64,000 nucleotides of DNA from Heterodera schachtii (GCA_023374025.1 SIJG01000001.1:3185946-3249945); one strand, 5' to 3'. Numbered from the stretch's first letter, positions 10,677-22,157 are shown. Program-made: numbers and translations. The notes: generated from the letters alone by a model not told the origin.

Positions 10677-12233
10677 TCAAAATACAACGAGAACAATGAG
10701 CAAAACCACGATGAGACCAATAAGCACAAAAATCACAGTCCATTGGCGTGAATCTGAAAATGTAAAACGTTAACAAAGGGGAGGCGGAGGGGAGGCTCTA
10801 TTACAGTTCACACGACCACAAAATAATTTGAACAACTTTAAGCACCGTAATTTTTTCTAGAACCATCCATAAACATTCTTGGTATCAGTCGATTGCTCTA
10901 AGAATCTTTTATTAGTCTCCAAACTTCAAAAAACTGGGTTTCTAAACATTTTGGCCACAATTTTTTAGAAACATAACAATATTTTTGAAATTTTGCGGGC
11001 TAATAGAGGGCCCTATAAGCCATCGAAGATAAAAATTGAATTTGGATAGTTCTAGAAAAAGTTATGATGCATTAAAGTTGTCAAATTATTTATATACGTC
11101 GTTTTTTTTATGTTCGTGTAAACTGCAAAAGAGCCGAGTAACCAGGAGGTTCCCCTAATTTTCTTTTTTTTTTAATTTTTAAAAGGGAAAATAAATTTTC
11201 GAGAGAAATTGTGGCAAATTTGAAAACGAAAGATTTTCCGGGGCGAAGCAAACTGAAAAAGAGTTGGGTCTGTTCTCCCATTTCTGGTTATTGGGCCTAA
11301 ATTTTAACTATGGTTGAAATAACGACAAACCGTCCTCCAGCCTGGTAAGTTTTGCCAGTTTCTTCATCGCATCATTCATCCTTGCATCCGTATTCGACAT
11401 CGATGTGCCCAATTCGTCGAGCATTCTTAAAACATTGAAATAATTTAATAAAAATAATTTGTTCATTTTTCCGGTTTCTCCTCAGCGGCGAATATCGGCA
11501 CCGTAAAAACCAATAATTAATTGGGTACTTATGCAGTTTAAATAAGACATCCATATCGAACCCCGAATTCGAACAACAGTCGAAAATTCATTTTTCAAAA
11601 TTCACCTTGATTGCCCAAAAACGATTCAAATGCATAGAATGGCCATGAATCCCCTATTTTCTATTCATTTCAGTCTAATAGAATCGTTTTTGGACAACAA
11701 AGATGGATTTTGGTGAAAAATGAATTTTCGACTTTGGTTCGAATTCGGCTCTGGGGTTTGAAACTGGTCGAAATGAATGTCATATTCGTGATCAGCGGCC
11801 CCGAATACCTCTGGAAACACTTTTTTATAATTAAAAACAAAAATTTTTGTTTATGTGGCCTAAACTGCATAAGTACCATTAATTGGTACTTAGCCATAAG
11901 AAAGTCGAAAGCTAATAAGTGTAAAAAGTCATTTTTAAATATGAATCATTTCCGAGAAACTTACTCCGATTGACCTTCGAGTTCATCTCCAATTTGATTA
12001 GACATATTTTTCAGTGTTCTCAGAGAATCGCCAATTCTATTCAAACTTTCGTTTTGTCCGTCGATTATTGTCTAAAAATTTAAGTGTTTACGAATTTTAA
12101 TACTATTTTTTACATGTTGCTGTTGTAAAGTATTCTCGAAAAAATTCCTTTTTGAAGACGAGTCCTCCGATTCTTCGCCTTCCTCCATTTTGAGTCGAAC
12201 ATAGCCTTTCGCGGTTAAAGAAGAGGAATTCAT
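10677..12233 (-). CDS. syx-6: syntaxin-6-type Qc-SNARE
   Basis: Four small exons: 12233-12114, 12071-11965, 11425-11331, 10753-10677; 132 aa, all in phase. The SNARE motif runs from about residue 37 (QQQHTIIDGQNESLNRIGDS, LKNMSNQIGDELEGQSEMLDELG, MKKLAKL) with the zero-layer Gln in EGQSE, followed directly by a C-terminal anchor SRQWTVIFVLIGLIVVLLIV. SRQW before the anchor and KKLAKL match syntaxin 6/10 rather than syntaxin 8. It acts in endosome to trans-Golgi fusion. The N-terminal three-helix domain of vertebrate syntaxin 6 is absent from this model; whether an upstream exon supplies it is unknown. Introns 2 and 3 each carry an inverted-repeat element. Confidence 0.88.
10793..11140. mobile_element. 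MITE in syx-6 intron 3
   Basis: Arms pair imperfectly over about 100 bp: GGCTCTATTACAGTTCACACGA at 10794 against GTGTAAACTGCAAAAGAGCC near 11115-11135, with inner arms around TCTAGAACCATCC and its complement. Ends and target duplication are not sharp. No coding capacity. Confidence 0.65.
11524..11877. mobile_element. 354-bp MITE in syx-6 intron 2, 8-bp TSD
   Basis: Ends GGTACTTATGCAGTTTA and its complement, flanked on both sides by ATTAATTG (11516-11523 and 11878-11885). The inner arms carry GAATTCGAAC and GTCGAAAATTCAT motifs shared with the elements at 17290-18630 and 47115-48521, so these form one family with ends starting GGTA and 8-bp target duplications. Confidence 0.85.
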
Positions 12234-12567
12234 CGCAAAATAACTTTGTTATTAAGGCTGAGAATTTCATGTAAATATAATTTTTTTTTCCTGGATTCTC
12301 CATGCCCTAAATACGAAAAATAGGGATGATATTTGGTACTTGTTAATTATCTGTACTCAGATTTTCAAAAGTTTGTTTTTGGCTATAACTTTTTTCTTTG
12401 GCATCCAAATCCAACATTGTTGGAGGGCGGGAACCACTTACTCTGATGACTGATCACAGTAAAATAGTCACAGAGTAAGTGAATAAATATCAAGTGAGAT
12501 CACAGGTTAAAAAATAAACAATAACGAAAAATTTATATGAAAATAAAATCGAGGTCAAAGTCAATAA

Positions 12568-13249
12568 GGTTCTCTTGACTTATAGGATGTTTTTTTCTCG
12601 TGGACCAATCTCGACGAATATGGTACCAATCGATAGCTCTCGATGAGACAGATCGATCTAGGGGTGGGGGAAGTTGATCCGACAAGTATAAACCGGTTTT
12701 TGAACCGATTCAAAACACAAAAAGTGAAGAAAATTGGGTATTTTTAATTAATTTATTTATTTTAATGGACATTTCAGTACCAACGAAAAATGGATAAACA
12801 AAATGAAGTAAATTTTCGCAAAAGGGAGCATGCGAAGACGGAGCAAGTAGTGGGGCGAGACGGAGGGCGGAGGAAGACGTCTGACGAGCGCCACAGGCGG
12901 TTGACTGCGGGGGCCCGAAGGGCCCCCGCCAATCAGTCAACCGCCTGCGGATCACGCGCGGACTTCTTCCGTAGCCCGTAGTCTCGCCCCACCTACTGGC
13001 CGCCGTAGTCGAGTGTGCGGCGGTTTTTTAGCGCAATAACCAAAATGACCTATTTACACCAGTTTCCCTGCATAAGTTTGGTACTGAATTGGCACTATAA
13101 GATTTTAATCGGTTCAAAAACCGGTTTATACTTGTCGGATCAACTTCCCCCACCCCTAGATCGATCTGTCTCATCGAGAGCTATCGAATGGTACCATATT
13201 CGTCGAGATTGGTCCACGAGAAAAAAACATCGTATAAGTCAAGATATTC
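12568..13249. mobile_element. foldback element A carrying the shared core
   Basis: Arms from TCTTGACTTATAGGATG pair with the right end; flanked by GTCAATAA at 12560-12567 and 13250-13257. The 5' arm contains GGTACCAATCGATAGCTCTC and AACCGGTTTTTGAACC-like palindromes. The centre is the 224-bp core at about 12816-13039. Confidence 0.85.
12816..13039. repeat. shared hairpin core, copy 1
   Basis: GC-rich segment able to fold almost completely on itself: GTGGGGCGAGAC pairs with GTCTCGCCCCAC, CAGGCGGTTGACTG with CAGTCAACCGCCTG, and GGGGGCCC-GAA-GGGCCCCC closes the tip. It ends in GCGGTTTTTTAGCGCAATA. By eye identical to copies 2 and 3. Confidence 0.9.
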
Positions 13250-13289
13250 GTCAATAAAATGCCTCAAAAGTCAATAATTTCTTTATACA

Positions 13290-14235
13290 TTGGTGCTTTC
13301 AGAATCAAGAGTCAATTCTAATAATTTTTTAAAGGTGTTTAAGGAGCTAGACATTAATATTTTATCAAGGGCATTCCAGGCCTGGACTGATCTGTTAACA
13401 AAAGATTTGGAAGATTTTTTAGATTGTAATTTAACATTTAACCGGAAAATGACTTGTTTCGAGTATTTAAGTTAGTTCTTTTAAACAGAGAATTTGGGTT
13501 CAAATGTGTAAAACCATGTAAAATTTTATAAGTAGTTAGGAGTTCAAAAATTTTCCTTCGTTTTTCAAGAGTAGCTAATTTAAAAAATTGGAGCCGTTGG
13601 TCATAGGGAATATATGGAAGACAACATTTTCTGAAAGCAATTCGAGTAAAATATTTTTGACATTTTTCAATTTTAATAATATGTGATTTTAGTTGCGGAT
13701 TCCAGGATTCAGGGGCATATTCAAGAAGTGGACGAATATAACTAACATAAATATTTTTCCAAATTGCAATTTTCTTTGATTTAATAACACGGAAAAGTAA
13801 ACGCATACGGTAGTAGGCGTTACGAGTAATTTTGCTTATATGTTCGCAAAAAGTAAATTTATTGTCAATAAGAATCCCTAAGTCACGAATAGTTTCAACT
13901 TCACAAATTGCATTATCATTAATTTTATATTGTTCCCTGGGGTTATTCTTTCCGAAGTAAATGATAAACGTTTTATTAATAGAAATTTTAATATACCATT
14001 TCTTAGACCAATCAGAGAGCATGTTTAAAGCATGGTGCATAGCAATTCTATCATTTTTTGTTTTATGTACGGAATATAATTTGACATCATCCGCATATAA
14101 TTTTATAGAAATTTGTTTAGGAATTAATTCAGGTAAATCATTAATATATATCAAAAACAAAAGAGGCCCAAGAACAGAACCCTGGGGAACGCCAGAGCTC
14201 ATTTTATATTCAGAAGAGAGAGTATTATCAACCCG
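13290..14235 (-). pseudogene. non-LTR retrotransposon reverse transcriptase remnant
   Basis: The minus strand encodes the C-terminal half of a reverse transcriptase: GVPQGSVLGPLLF, IYINDLP, the catalytic LYADDVKLY, then GILIDNKF and the thumb/connection region (IWKNIYVSYIRPLLEYA). The frame stops at 13438; the following coding (LNVKLQSKKSS, VQAWNALDK) is in a shifted frame down to about 13290, so the copy is frameshifted. The 5' end, including the endonuclease, is missing; homology stops where the pofut-1 duplicate begins near 14240. Family resembles jockey/CR1-like LINEs; the exact clade is not assigned. Not a functional element. Confidence 0.85.
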
Positions 14236-14327
14236 AACCCTAATTCGGCAAAATGCCGTTGAAGCGTTTTAACCCTCTCTTTTTTGGTGGTTTCGTTTTA
14301 ATTTCCTTTGTCCCTTTTCAAATTCCC

Positions 14328-15281
14328 GGGTGTACTATAGTCAATCCCCCGTAAAAAAACGGCACAAATGATATACCAATCGATTCGTCTCGAGGAGTTA
14401 TGCACGAAAAAGTGGGTCTCCAGTTGCGGAAATGCCAAAAAACCGGTTTTTGAACCGGTTTAAAACTCGAAAATTTGAGTGAAAAGGCGGGCTCCTAACC
14501 TTTTAAAATGGTTAAAATCACAAAAATTTGGTATCATTCGAAAGGTCTTGATGAGCTAAGTCTAAAAAACAAGGTATAAATTCGAACTGATGCCATTTAG
14601 GCACGGGGACAACTGAGTCCCAGTGAAAATGGACACTTCAGTACCGAAAAATAATAAACGGGAGACAACAATTTAAAAGCAAAATTTCGCAAAAGGGAGC
14701 ATGCGAAGACGGAGCAAGTAGTGGGGCGAGACGGAGGGCGGAGGAAGACGTCTGACGAGCGCCACAGGCGGTTGACTGCGGGGGCCCGAAGGGCCCCCGC
14801 CAATCAGTCAACCGCCTGCGGATCACGCGCGGACTTCTTCCGTAGCCCGTAGTCTCGCCCCACCTACTGGCCGCCGTAGTCGAGTGTGCGGCGGTTTTTT
14901 AGCGCAATACACGATATTCAAGGCTAAACGATTTTCGTGCATTATATAAGAAAAAAAGTTTTTGGTACTGAAGTGTCCATTTTCACTGGGACTCAGTTGT
15001 CCCAGTGCCTAGATGGCATCGGTTCGAATTTATACCTTGTTTTTTAGACTTAACTGATAAAGAGCTTTCGAATGATACCAAATTTGTCTGAATTTGACCG
15101 TTTTAAAAGGTTAGGAGCCCCCCTTTTCACTCAAATTTTCGAGTTTTAAACCGGTTCAAAAACCGGTTTTTTGGCATTTCCGCAACCGGAGACCCACTTT
15201 TCCGTGCATAACTCGTCGAGACGAATCGATTGGTATATCATTTGTGCCGTTTTTTTACGGGGGGTTGACTATAGTATATCC
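14328..15281. mobile_element. foldback element B carrying the shared core
   Basis: 954 bp with long inverted arms: ends GGGTGTACTATAGTC and GGATATACTATAGTC (right end read inward), then CGGCACAAATGATATACC and its complement. Flanked by AAATTCCC at 14320-14327 and 15282-15289; that 8-mer occurs once at the matching position of the undisrupted copy near 9085, which confirms the insertion. The core lies at about 14686-14909. The insertion falls exactly at the exon 5 border of the duplicated pofut-1. Confidence 0.9.
14686..14909. repeat. shared hairpin core, copy 2
   Basis: Same sequence as copy 1 as far as I can read, inside element B whose flanks have no similarity to element A beyond short motifs. 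Confidence 0.9.
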
Positions 15282-15283
15282 AA

Positions 15284-16111
15284 ATTCCCTGCCCATTCTT
15301 CGCCGGTCCTCGCTTTTTCTTCGGCCCCCGCCGCTTTTCCCGTCCGCCCCGACCACCGTTTCATCCAGCGATTCGTCCAGTGGAATGATCGAATTAAGCA
15401 AAAAGCGATTGAATTTGCCTCCCGCAACTTTGGCCACGGAAAGGCATTCGTTGGCATTCATTTGAGAAATGGCAGAGATTGGGTCAGTTTGGCATTTTAT
15501 GATCAAAATCGCATTTGGAATGACAGGAAAATGTGTGCCAATTTCTCCGGGAAGAAAATGTAATGGGAAAACGACAACTGTTTGCCAGTGGCCAATGCAC
15601 GGGGCCGGAAGAAGAGAATGGGCCATTGACGGCGGACGCATGCGACCCGTCGATGGACATCATTTTGGAGGAGGTCTTTCGTTTGGGGAAGCCTCGAAAC
15701 GCATTGTTCCATTTGCACATTGGCCCTTCTCAGGTCCGTTTTCACGTCGTTCGTCTCTCCGCGTCCGCAGTTTTTGTCGCCAGTGATCGCGACCATCGCT
15801 TGGCCCAAATCAACGCCCATTTGGCCAAAACTGTGCGTTGGCCCGTCACCGTAAGAAGTGCCGGAGGCGCGAATGTGCCGATGGATTTGGCACTGCTTGG
15901 AATGGTGGACCATTTCATAGCAAATTGCGTCTCGACTTTCAGTGCTTTTGTGGTGCGACAACGGCATTTTGGAGATGAACAAATGCAAAGGCATCGGTCC
16001 GTCTCTTTTCTCACTTTTCCCAACGCGGCGATGGAATTGTTGCCCGGGGGAAGGAAAAACGGAAATGGAAAAGCGGAGACAAAAAATGCCAAAGGGAATG
16101 ACGAACTTTAA
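15284..16111 (+). pseudogene. partial pofut-1 duplicate (exons 5-7)
   Basis: Inverted copy of the 3' half of pofut-1. Exons 15284-15482, 15527-15673 and 15734-16111 have exactly the lengths of exons 5-7 of the main gene (199, 147, 378). The frames are intact and differ by only a handful of residues, for example QINAHLAKT for QIGAHLAKS and MVDHF for MADHF. Exons 1-4 (signal peptide and GRFGNQ site) are absent, and element B sits immediately 5', so no complete enzyme can be made. It still ends in NDEL. Recent duplication or gene conversion would explain the identity. Confidence 0.88.
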
Positions 16112-16336
16112 AAAGAACGAGCGGAAGAATGACCTCATTTGACATTAAATTGCATAATTAATCAAACATTTATTGAACTAATCATTGTTAGAGTCAATAA
16201 ATATTGAGAGGAATAAATTGGCTGATTATTTTTCATTAATTACAAATTGATTGCATTTATGGGATTGTTCAGGATATTCACCCCACAATTTGGCATCCAT
16301 TCACTCGTTTTTATCCGCTTCCATTTTGGTTCTCGA

Positions 16337-16874
16337 TCAGTTCTTCTCCACGGCGGAATCGTCACTCTTCTCCTCATTCTCCGCAGGTGCTTCGGAAGCG
16401 TCATTCTTCTCCATCGCGTTAGCGTCATTCTTCTCCATCGCGTTAGCGTCACTCTTCTCCACCGCGGAAGCGTCACTCTTATCCACCGTCTCCACAGTTG
16501 CATCCGAAGCGTCATTCTTCTCCATCGCGTTAGCGTCACTCTTCTCCACCGCGGAAGCGTCACTCTTCTCCACCGCGGAAGCGTCACTCTTATCCACCGT
16601 CTCCACAGTTGCCGCATCGGAATCAGGTGTTTGCACCGCTTCTTCAAGATCTTCTTCTTGGCCCTGTCGAGAACGAAGAAACACCATAATGCCAACAATC
16701 AGTGCCACAATGACAGCAATGGAACCGCCAAGGATGAGCAGAATGATGACAAGGTTGGAAACACTCTTAAATTGAAGGGAATCAGATTAGGTAGTAAAGG
16801 AATCGACTAATTACCTCAGCTCCATTGGGATTGCAGATTCGGGTGAGTTGTTTAAATGCGTCGCTCATCTCCAT
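16337..16874 (-). CDS. single-pass membrane protein with acidic 8-residue repeats
   Basis: Exon 1 16874-16815, a 49-bp intron, exon 2 16765-16337; 162 aa, in phase. Short N-terminus (MEMSDAFKQL), one membrane segment (NLVIILLILGGSIAVIVALI, about residues 25-50), a basic stop-transfer (FLRSRQ), then an acidic tail of imperfect octads of the type SDASAVEK / NDANAMEK. No signal peptide, so the orientation is unclear. Function not recognised. Odd point: the stop codon TGA (16339-16337) lies inside the segment duplicated from the homeobox gene, so the present C-terminus was fixed by the duplication breakpoint. Convergent with the pofut-1 duplicate. Confidence 0.6.
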
Positions 16875-17289
16875 TTTTGCGCTTCAATTTAATAATAATA
16901 TTTTGGTGACCTCAAAACAATTTCATTGAAATTTAGTTTAAAAAAAGTTCATAGAATCAAAAGAAAAAAAAGGGGGATAATTGGGATAAAGAAAAACGCA
17001 CATAAAACAAAATAACAAATGATGCAATCCAACTGAAAGGAGCGCTTAAATAGTGAAAAATATGAAGTTTTGTTTGCACTGCCGCGGACATTTTAAATTT
17101 CGATGAATTTTTGCATATACCTAAATACCGGTCAGAGTCATTTTGGTACGAGGTGTTGTACGTGCATCAGATTGAAGTGAATAAGTTCCAAAACTAATTT
17201 CACCAAAATTTTATCATTTTTTATAAACAAAAATACGAAATAACAAATTTAAAGTAGAACAAACTAAGGTCGCATCTCAAAGTTTCGGG

Positions 17290-18630
17290 GGTAATAGTAC
17301 CGATGGTATCACACCTTTTTTGAAATTTTTTTCAAAAATTTCAAAAGTCATAAAAATATTTATTATAAGTAGAGACCGGATTTTTATGTGCTAAAAATCC
17401 TGAAATATGTAATAAAATATGTGTTAAAAAACGCAAAATACGTGCTAAAAACCCGAAAAATGCCAAAATATGTGTTAAAAAAATGTCAAAATACGTGGTA
17501 AAAATTTTGAAAAATCGTGTTTTAAGCAAAAAAAAATCCCAGTAAGTCTCATTCTTTTGTTGTTTTCCGCCGCTGTTCCGTTGTTAAAATTAATACTTAG
17601 TGAAGGCACCGTTGACAAAAGATAATTTTTCCATCAGTTGAATAAGTTCCTTCCGGGAACTTAGAAATCCAATGACGATTTAACACAGCGTTTGATTTGG
17701 CCGCTTTAGGCATTCAAATAAATAAAGAATTTTGTAAATGCTGTAAGAAACGTAAAGTAACTCAATTTTTAGGATGTATTTTTCAATTTAATGGCATTTT
17801 CTCAAGAATTTTTCTCGAAAATGCCAAAATATGTGCTAAAAAATCCAAAATAGCCAAAATATGTGCTAACATATTTTATGTGCCAAAACGCCAAAATATG
17901 TGTTTTTATGTTTTTATAAGTCGCTCTAAATCAAAAATTGTTCGGAGATAATGCTATTTTTGGGCTTATCTCGCCATAACTAAGCCGCAAAAAAAATATG
18001 TAAAAACATAAAAATCCGGTCTCTAATTATAAGGTTTTCGGGGTCGCTGAGCACGAATATGGCATCCATTTCACCCAATTCCGAACCCCTGATCCGAATT
18101 CGAACAAAAATCGAAAACTCCGATTTTTCAAAATTCACATTTATCCAACAAAATCGCTTCAAACGCACGAAAAAAGAAAAAAAAAATTCAATGTTCGCAT
18201 GGATAAAACTCAGAGACATGCAGCCAAAAATTGTAAAAAACATTTTCACGATTTTCAAGCCATTGGTCAAACTCATTGTCTTCTAGTGCCAATTTATCGT
18301 GCAATTTTTGGGACGTAAAGTTCCGAAGTTCTTCTAGCACAGCAGCCATATAATAATTTTAAAAAAGAACTGAAAACGTTAAAACAAAGTCTGTTTCTGC
18401 TTTTTATGAATCTCCGTGCGTTTGGAGCGATTTTGTTGGATAAATGTGAATTTTGAAAAATCTGAGTTTTCGATTTTTGTTCGAATTCGGATCAGGGGTT
18501 CGGAATTGGCTGAAATGGATGCCATATTCGTGCTCAGCGACCCCGAAAACCTTATAATAAATATTTTTATGACTTTTGAAATTTTTTTAAAAAATTTCAA
18601 AAAAGGTGTGATACCATCGGTACTATTACC
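17290..18630. mobile_element. GGTA-type MITE with a nested insertion
   Basis: Ends GGTAATAGTACCGATGG and complement, flanked by GTTTCGGG at 17282-17289 and 18631-18638. Inner arms carry CATAAAAATATTTATTATAAGG and the GAATTCGAAC motif. The left arm is interrupted by another element at 17370-18025. Confidence 0.9.
17370..18025. mobile_element. hAT-like MITE nested in the 17290-18630 element
   Basis: Ends TAGAGACCGGATTTTTATG and complement, flanked by ATTATAAG at 17362-17369 and 18026-18033. The 8-bp duplication and a TAGAG end fit the hAT superfamily. The inside is AT-rich with repeats of AAAATATGTGCTAAAAA. No transposase. Confidence 0.88.
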
Positions 18631-18766
18631 GTTTCGGGAAATACCAGCGAAATTTTTTTTGTTAATCTTTTCAAGATTTCATTGTCATTAGCAAATGGCC
18701 CGGTGCTGTGGAAGCGCCAGCCGAAAAAAATGGAAATTTGGCTATGATTTATTTGTGGTTGTAACG

Positions 18767-19358
18767 CAGAGCTGTGATATCTGGGTATTTTTACTCATTT
18801 TGTGGTCTTTTGACAAAAAAAGTGACAAAAATGCATGATTTTTTGAAAAATTAGGTATATTTGGCAAAATGTTCGAACTTTTTCTTCAAATCTTAAACAT
18901 TTTTTCGAAAAATCCTCAGTCAAAATCATTTTTTTGACAAAATTTGTTAACAAATCGCACTCAAAATTCCAAATTTTTTCCGGCAGCGCCTATCGGCACT
19001 GCCGGACCCCCTCCCCCAATGTTTCCAAAAAGTTTTTTGGAAAACCGCGCCACAAAAAGAGCAATCTAAAAGCAAAAAATTTAACAGATGCACAGTAAAA
19101 GCATTGGCCCAAGTGAAGTGCAACTTCGATTTTTCGTGCTCAGACTTCCACAAAATGCTTATAAATGACAAGAAACTGATGAATTTGATTGTTGCAAACG
19201 AAAAATATGACAGTTAACTGATTTGTTCTCAATTTTATGATTTTTAAAAAATGAGGATTTTTCATTCCAATGAGGATTTTTTTGAGGTATTTTAGTAGCA
19301 AATGAGGATTTTTTATGGCTGAAATGAGGATTTTAAAAATTTTGAGATCACAGCTCTG
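18767..19358. mobile_element. hAT-like MITE with CAGAGCTGTGAT ends
   Basis: Ends CAGAGCTGTGAT and ATCACAGCTCTG, flanked by TTGTAACG at 18759-18766 and 19359-19366: classic hAT form. Contains at 18940-19030 (minus strand) the G-run plus hairpin motif also seen at 43.5 and 63.5 kb, and at 19250-19335 four direct copies of AATGAGGATTTT. Confidence 0.88.
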
Positions 19359-19366
19359 TTGTAACG

Positions 19367-21328
19367 CCCTCAAAACCCCTAACAAAAAAATATAAAACAT
19401 TCATTTTCTGCTGAAAGACCTTTTGTTAGTATACGAAGTACAATCTGTTGATGTGATTGTATTTTGATCACATTTATGTAAATTAAACGTAATTCAGTGC
19501 TAAAGACATTAAGAGTTAATTGCATTTCAATGAATTTCAACCGTTTCATATTTTTAACAGCGAAATATTTGAATAAATATTATTTCCATTCGCTAATCAA
19601 ATCATACTTTTGTAGCTTAAAAATAGGCCAAACCAATTCAAAAGCATTAAAAATTTTTGGATTAATAATGTCTAACATACATACTGTATATAAAACTTTT
19701 GTCGATTTGGCCATACAACAAAAAGAATTAAAATTTTCATAATTAATAACTTTGCTGTCGAAATCTGACATCTAACAGCAACTTTTCACCAGTAAGTGTC
19801 GGCAACCTTTGTAAATTTAATTTTAATTAAATAAAATACCATTAAATTTTCTCTTTTGCGCTTGCTCTTTTCTCTGCTCCCTTTGTTATATTTATTATTG
19901 AGAATCGGAAGGCGATTTTGAGGATGTTATAGCAAAATTCAATTAGCTCATTTCCATCGTCCGCCGTTTTGGGTTTCCCGCCGCCGCTTCGGATGGGCAC
20001 AAACGCAAATAATCGCGCCCTTTCCGCTCAGTGCCAAACATATGTAAGCGAAGGCTAAGGTCACAATGTTTCAGAGAACAATGGCGGAATGGGCTAATTT
20101 TGTGGTTTTCTACTCATTCTGACCCACCAGCAGCCGCAGAGAATGTGCCGATTCAATTTCCGATTTTTTTGGTCGGAATTGAAAGGAACGCGTGGGGTAA
20201 CTTTCGTATTTCGCCCTCCGTTCCACCAAAATGTATGGGCCAAATTCATTGGCCAAATCGAATTTTGACTCTTCGTCCGCTTTTACCATTTCATTGCTTG
20301 CTTTACCGCCAAAATTGGATTAATTAGAATCTTCTCTCTCTCCATTCCTTATGAGCATAAGAAACGACCGACCGCAGTGGTCATAAATTGGGAAGGCAGC
20401 TGAGACGGACGATGGGCAAAGGTTGGCACCCGCCGAGGAAGAGGAGGGATTGGATGGGCAAAGATTGTTTTCCCGGGAAAGCGAAACACGAGCAAACCGT
20501 TCAATCGTTTTTCGAAATGGAAAAAGCCCGAAACAGTTTCGAGTCGATTTGATTGACCATTAAACTTCCAGAAGTGTATTTACTCTTCTTTCGGTATTTT
20601 GTCCATGCCATTCCAATCATTTTTTCACCTTCCAATCACATATTCTGCTGATCATTTCTCGAATTTGGCGGGGATTAATGAGAGTTTGGTGGGGGGGGGG
20701 GGGGGAGGGAGGCGACGGCCCTTTAAACGATGGTCCCTCAAACGGACGGACAAATTGGCAAACAAATTCATTCATTCATTGCCTCTGTGTCACATCACTC
20801 TTTTTCTTTTTGTTTATCTTTTCCCCATTTACCGTACGACGAATTCATTTCGTTGAGTTGTCATTTCATTCCAGCAAAGGATTTTCAGCCGAATTTGAAT
20901 GAAATGAGAAGCAAATGAAAAGCGAAGGTGACAGTTTTTTGGTGAGAAAGAAGCGCATTTGGTGGCATTTTACAATGCCAACATTTTGGCAAAATGCGAA
21001 CAAATGTTTTTTGGTTGGCATTGATTCTTTGCGCAAATGGCGAACATCGGCACTTTTTACCGCCCACCTAAGAATCTTTTCATACCATTCAATTGAATCG
21101 TTCCACGTCATTTCTCACGGTGGGAAAATTTGACTGAAAAGGCAAAGGAGGAAAAGAAGCGGAGGGGAGAAAAGTGAATGACATTTTGGAAGAGCATGCC
21201 TATTTGCATCCCAAAAATGCTCAAAACCGAATGCTTATCGTTCGCTGGGTAACAGTCTTTCCACTAATATCCGACTAATTTTCTTAATCCACTCTCTCTC
21301 TCTCCGTACCGTTCCTCCATCTCTCCCG
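19367..21328. other. intergenic, no gene recognised
   Basis: AT-rich to 19900, then moderate GC with a 13-bp G-run at 20690-20705. Several short open frames, none with a recognisable family, signal peptide or coherent splice pattern. Confidence 0.4.
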
Positions 21329-22157
21329 CTCATCTCTCCTCTCCCTCCCTCTCCTTCACTTTCCCTCCCTTTCGCTCTCCTCTTCCCTCCTCCTTCCATT
21401 CCTCTCCCTCGGTTTCCCCTTCTCTTCTCCCCCGCCCTTCATCCATCTCTCCTCTCCCTCCCTCTCCTTCCCTTTCCCTCCCTTTCGCTCTCCTCTTCCC
21501 TCCTCCTTCCATTCCTCTCCCTCGGTTTCCCCTTCTCTTCTCCCCCGCCCTTCATCCATCTCTCCTCTCCCTCCCTCTCCTTCACTTTCCCTCCCTTTCG
21601 CTCTCCTCTTCCCTCCTCCTTCCATTCCTCTCCCTCGGTTTCCCCTTCTCTTCTCCCCCGCCCTTCATCCATCTCTCCTCTCCCTCCCTCTCCTTCACTT
21701 TCCCTCCCTTTCGCTCTCCTCTTCCCTCCTCCTTCCATTCCTCTCCCTCGGTTTCCCCTTCTCTTCTCCCCCGCCCTTCATCCATCTCTCCTCTCCCTCC
21801 CTCTCCTTCACTTTCCCTCCCTTTCGCTCTCCTCTTCCCTCCTCCTTCCATTCCTCTCCCTCGGTTTCCCCTTCTCTTCTCCCCCGCCCTTCATCCATCT
21901 CTCCTCTCCCTCCCTCTCCTTCACTTTCCCTCCCTTTCGCTCTCCTCTTCCCTCCTCCTTCCATTCCTCTCCCTCGGTTTCCCCTTCTCTTCTCCCCCGC
22001 CCTTCATCCATCTCTCCTCTCCCTCCCTCTCCTTCACTTTCCCTCCCTTTCGCTCTCCTCTTCCCTCCTCCTTCCATTCCTCTCCCTCGGTTTCCCCTTC
22101 TCTTCTCCCCCGCCCTTCATCCATCTCTCCTCTCCCTCCCTCTCCTTCCCTTTTCCT
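21329..22157. repeat. 113-bp pyrimidine tandem array, about 7 copies
   Basis: The landmark CTCGGTTTCCCCTTCTC recurs at 113-bp spacing. Units are almost identical (CTTCACTTTCC against CTTCCCTTTCC). 113 is not a multiple of three, so the long open frames on the minus strand are repeat artefacts. Confidence 0.95.

Larger units (their letters stand above)
14240..16340. repeat. inverted segmental duplication of 8033-9164
   Basis: The block from inside the last homeobox exon (8033) through pofut-1 exons 7-5 and part of intron 4 (about 9164) reappears in inverse orientation from 16340 back to about 14240, interrupted by element B. Near-identical in both coding and non-coding parts. The outer borders are sharp: at 16340 against the acidic-repeat gene and at about 14240 against the reverse-transcriptase remnant. 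Confidence 0.9.

Noticed and set aside
10316..10729. Single 137-aa minus-strand protein
   Set aside because: It is the read-through of pofut-1 exon 1, its intron and exon 2; splicing gives the GRFGNQ site instead.
20860..21130. Opposing open frames of 72-81 aa
   Set aside because: Shadow pair with no domain or signal peptide; no evidence for a gene.
21356..22124. Series of open frames of 60-99 aa on the minus strand
   Set aside because: They are the 113-bp tandem array read in all frames; the unit length is not divisible by three.
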